A DNA stretch of 40,033 nucleotides from an uncultured Schlesneria sp. Lineage in GTDB: Bacteria > Planctomycetota > Planctomycetia > Planctomycetales > Planctomycetaceae. Both the position numbers and the translations under genes were made by a program. The notes below the pieces were generated by a model. That model was not told where the DNA came from and searched no databases. It saw nothing but the letters and a program-made list of their open reading frames with translations. The DNA is taken from the NCBI GenBank assembly GCA_903840265.1, contig CAIMFH010000141.1, forward strand, positions 1 to 40,033, in the 5' to 3' direction. Positions 39,846 through 40,033 of this stretch are shown here, piece by piece; positions within the stretch are counted from its first letter, which is position 1; each line of letters begins with the position of its first letter.

Positions 39846-40033
<188 letters not shown>

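Overview
The window looks like a chromosomal segment from a planctomycete. The evidence is lineage-typical families: a pseudopilin-like DUF1559 gene starting at the right edge, a DUF1573 protein, a DUF1501 remnant, a membrane Ser/Thr kinase with DLG instead of DFG, DUF4159 and DUF4175-like proteins, and a PA14 protein with a J-like N-terminus. Gene spacing is loose, many genes encode secreted or lipid-anchored proteins, and the base composition is moderately GC-rich. I cannot name the genus. No tRNA, rRNA, CRISPR array or complete insertion sequence is visible.

Layout. 1-5.4 kb: a perfect inverted repeat, a secreted HEAT/TPR protein, an aldose-1-epimerase-like enzyme and a secreted alpha/beta hydrolase. 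5.4-8 kb: a Ser/Thr kinase whose C-terminal domain lies in a shifted frame, followed directly by a small Ser-rich-tailed protein. 8-13.1 kb: an esterase, a CPBP membrane protease, a DEAD-box helicase and an AraC/GyrI regulator. 13.1-13.9 kb: a four-helix-bundle 'suffix' gene surrounded and interrupted by a 9-bp GGGACYTAT-type repeat that also forms the C-terminus of the neighbouring esterase; this is the most unusual locus here. 13.8-18.1 kb: two large secreted alpha/beta hydrolases. 18.1-24.3 kb: intergenic repeats, a NagD-like HAD phosphatase, a DUF1501 remnant, folE with a strong terminator, DUF1573, a DTW-domain protein and two small secreted proteins. 24.4-28.1 kb: a PA14 membrane protein, then a leftward run of five genes (YcxB-like, two unknowns, cold-shock/DUF1294, ankyrin). 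28.4-30.2 kb: VOC and cupin proteins and a small membrane protein. 30.3-39.7 kb: a rightward cluster of DUF4175-like, DUF4159, tetraheme lipoprotein, thioredoxin-HEAT and SIMPL proteins. 39.8 kb to the edge: the start of a DUF1559 pseudopilin.

How the genes work together. Most are independent housekeeping or envelope genes. The clearest functional grouping is the 30-40 kb cluster, where nearly all products are exported or membrane-bound and two adjacent ones carry redox motifs (four CXXCH hemes, one CGWC). Several distinct families of intergenic inverted repeats occur, and two of them run into reading frames (the DUF4159 N-terminus; the GGGACYTAT units in two proteins). Repeat-driven remodelling of gene ends is therefore a recurring theme of the window.
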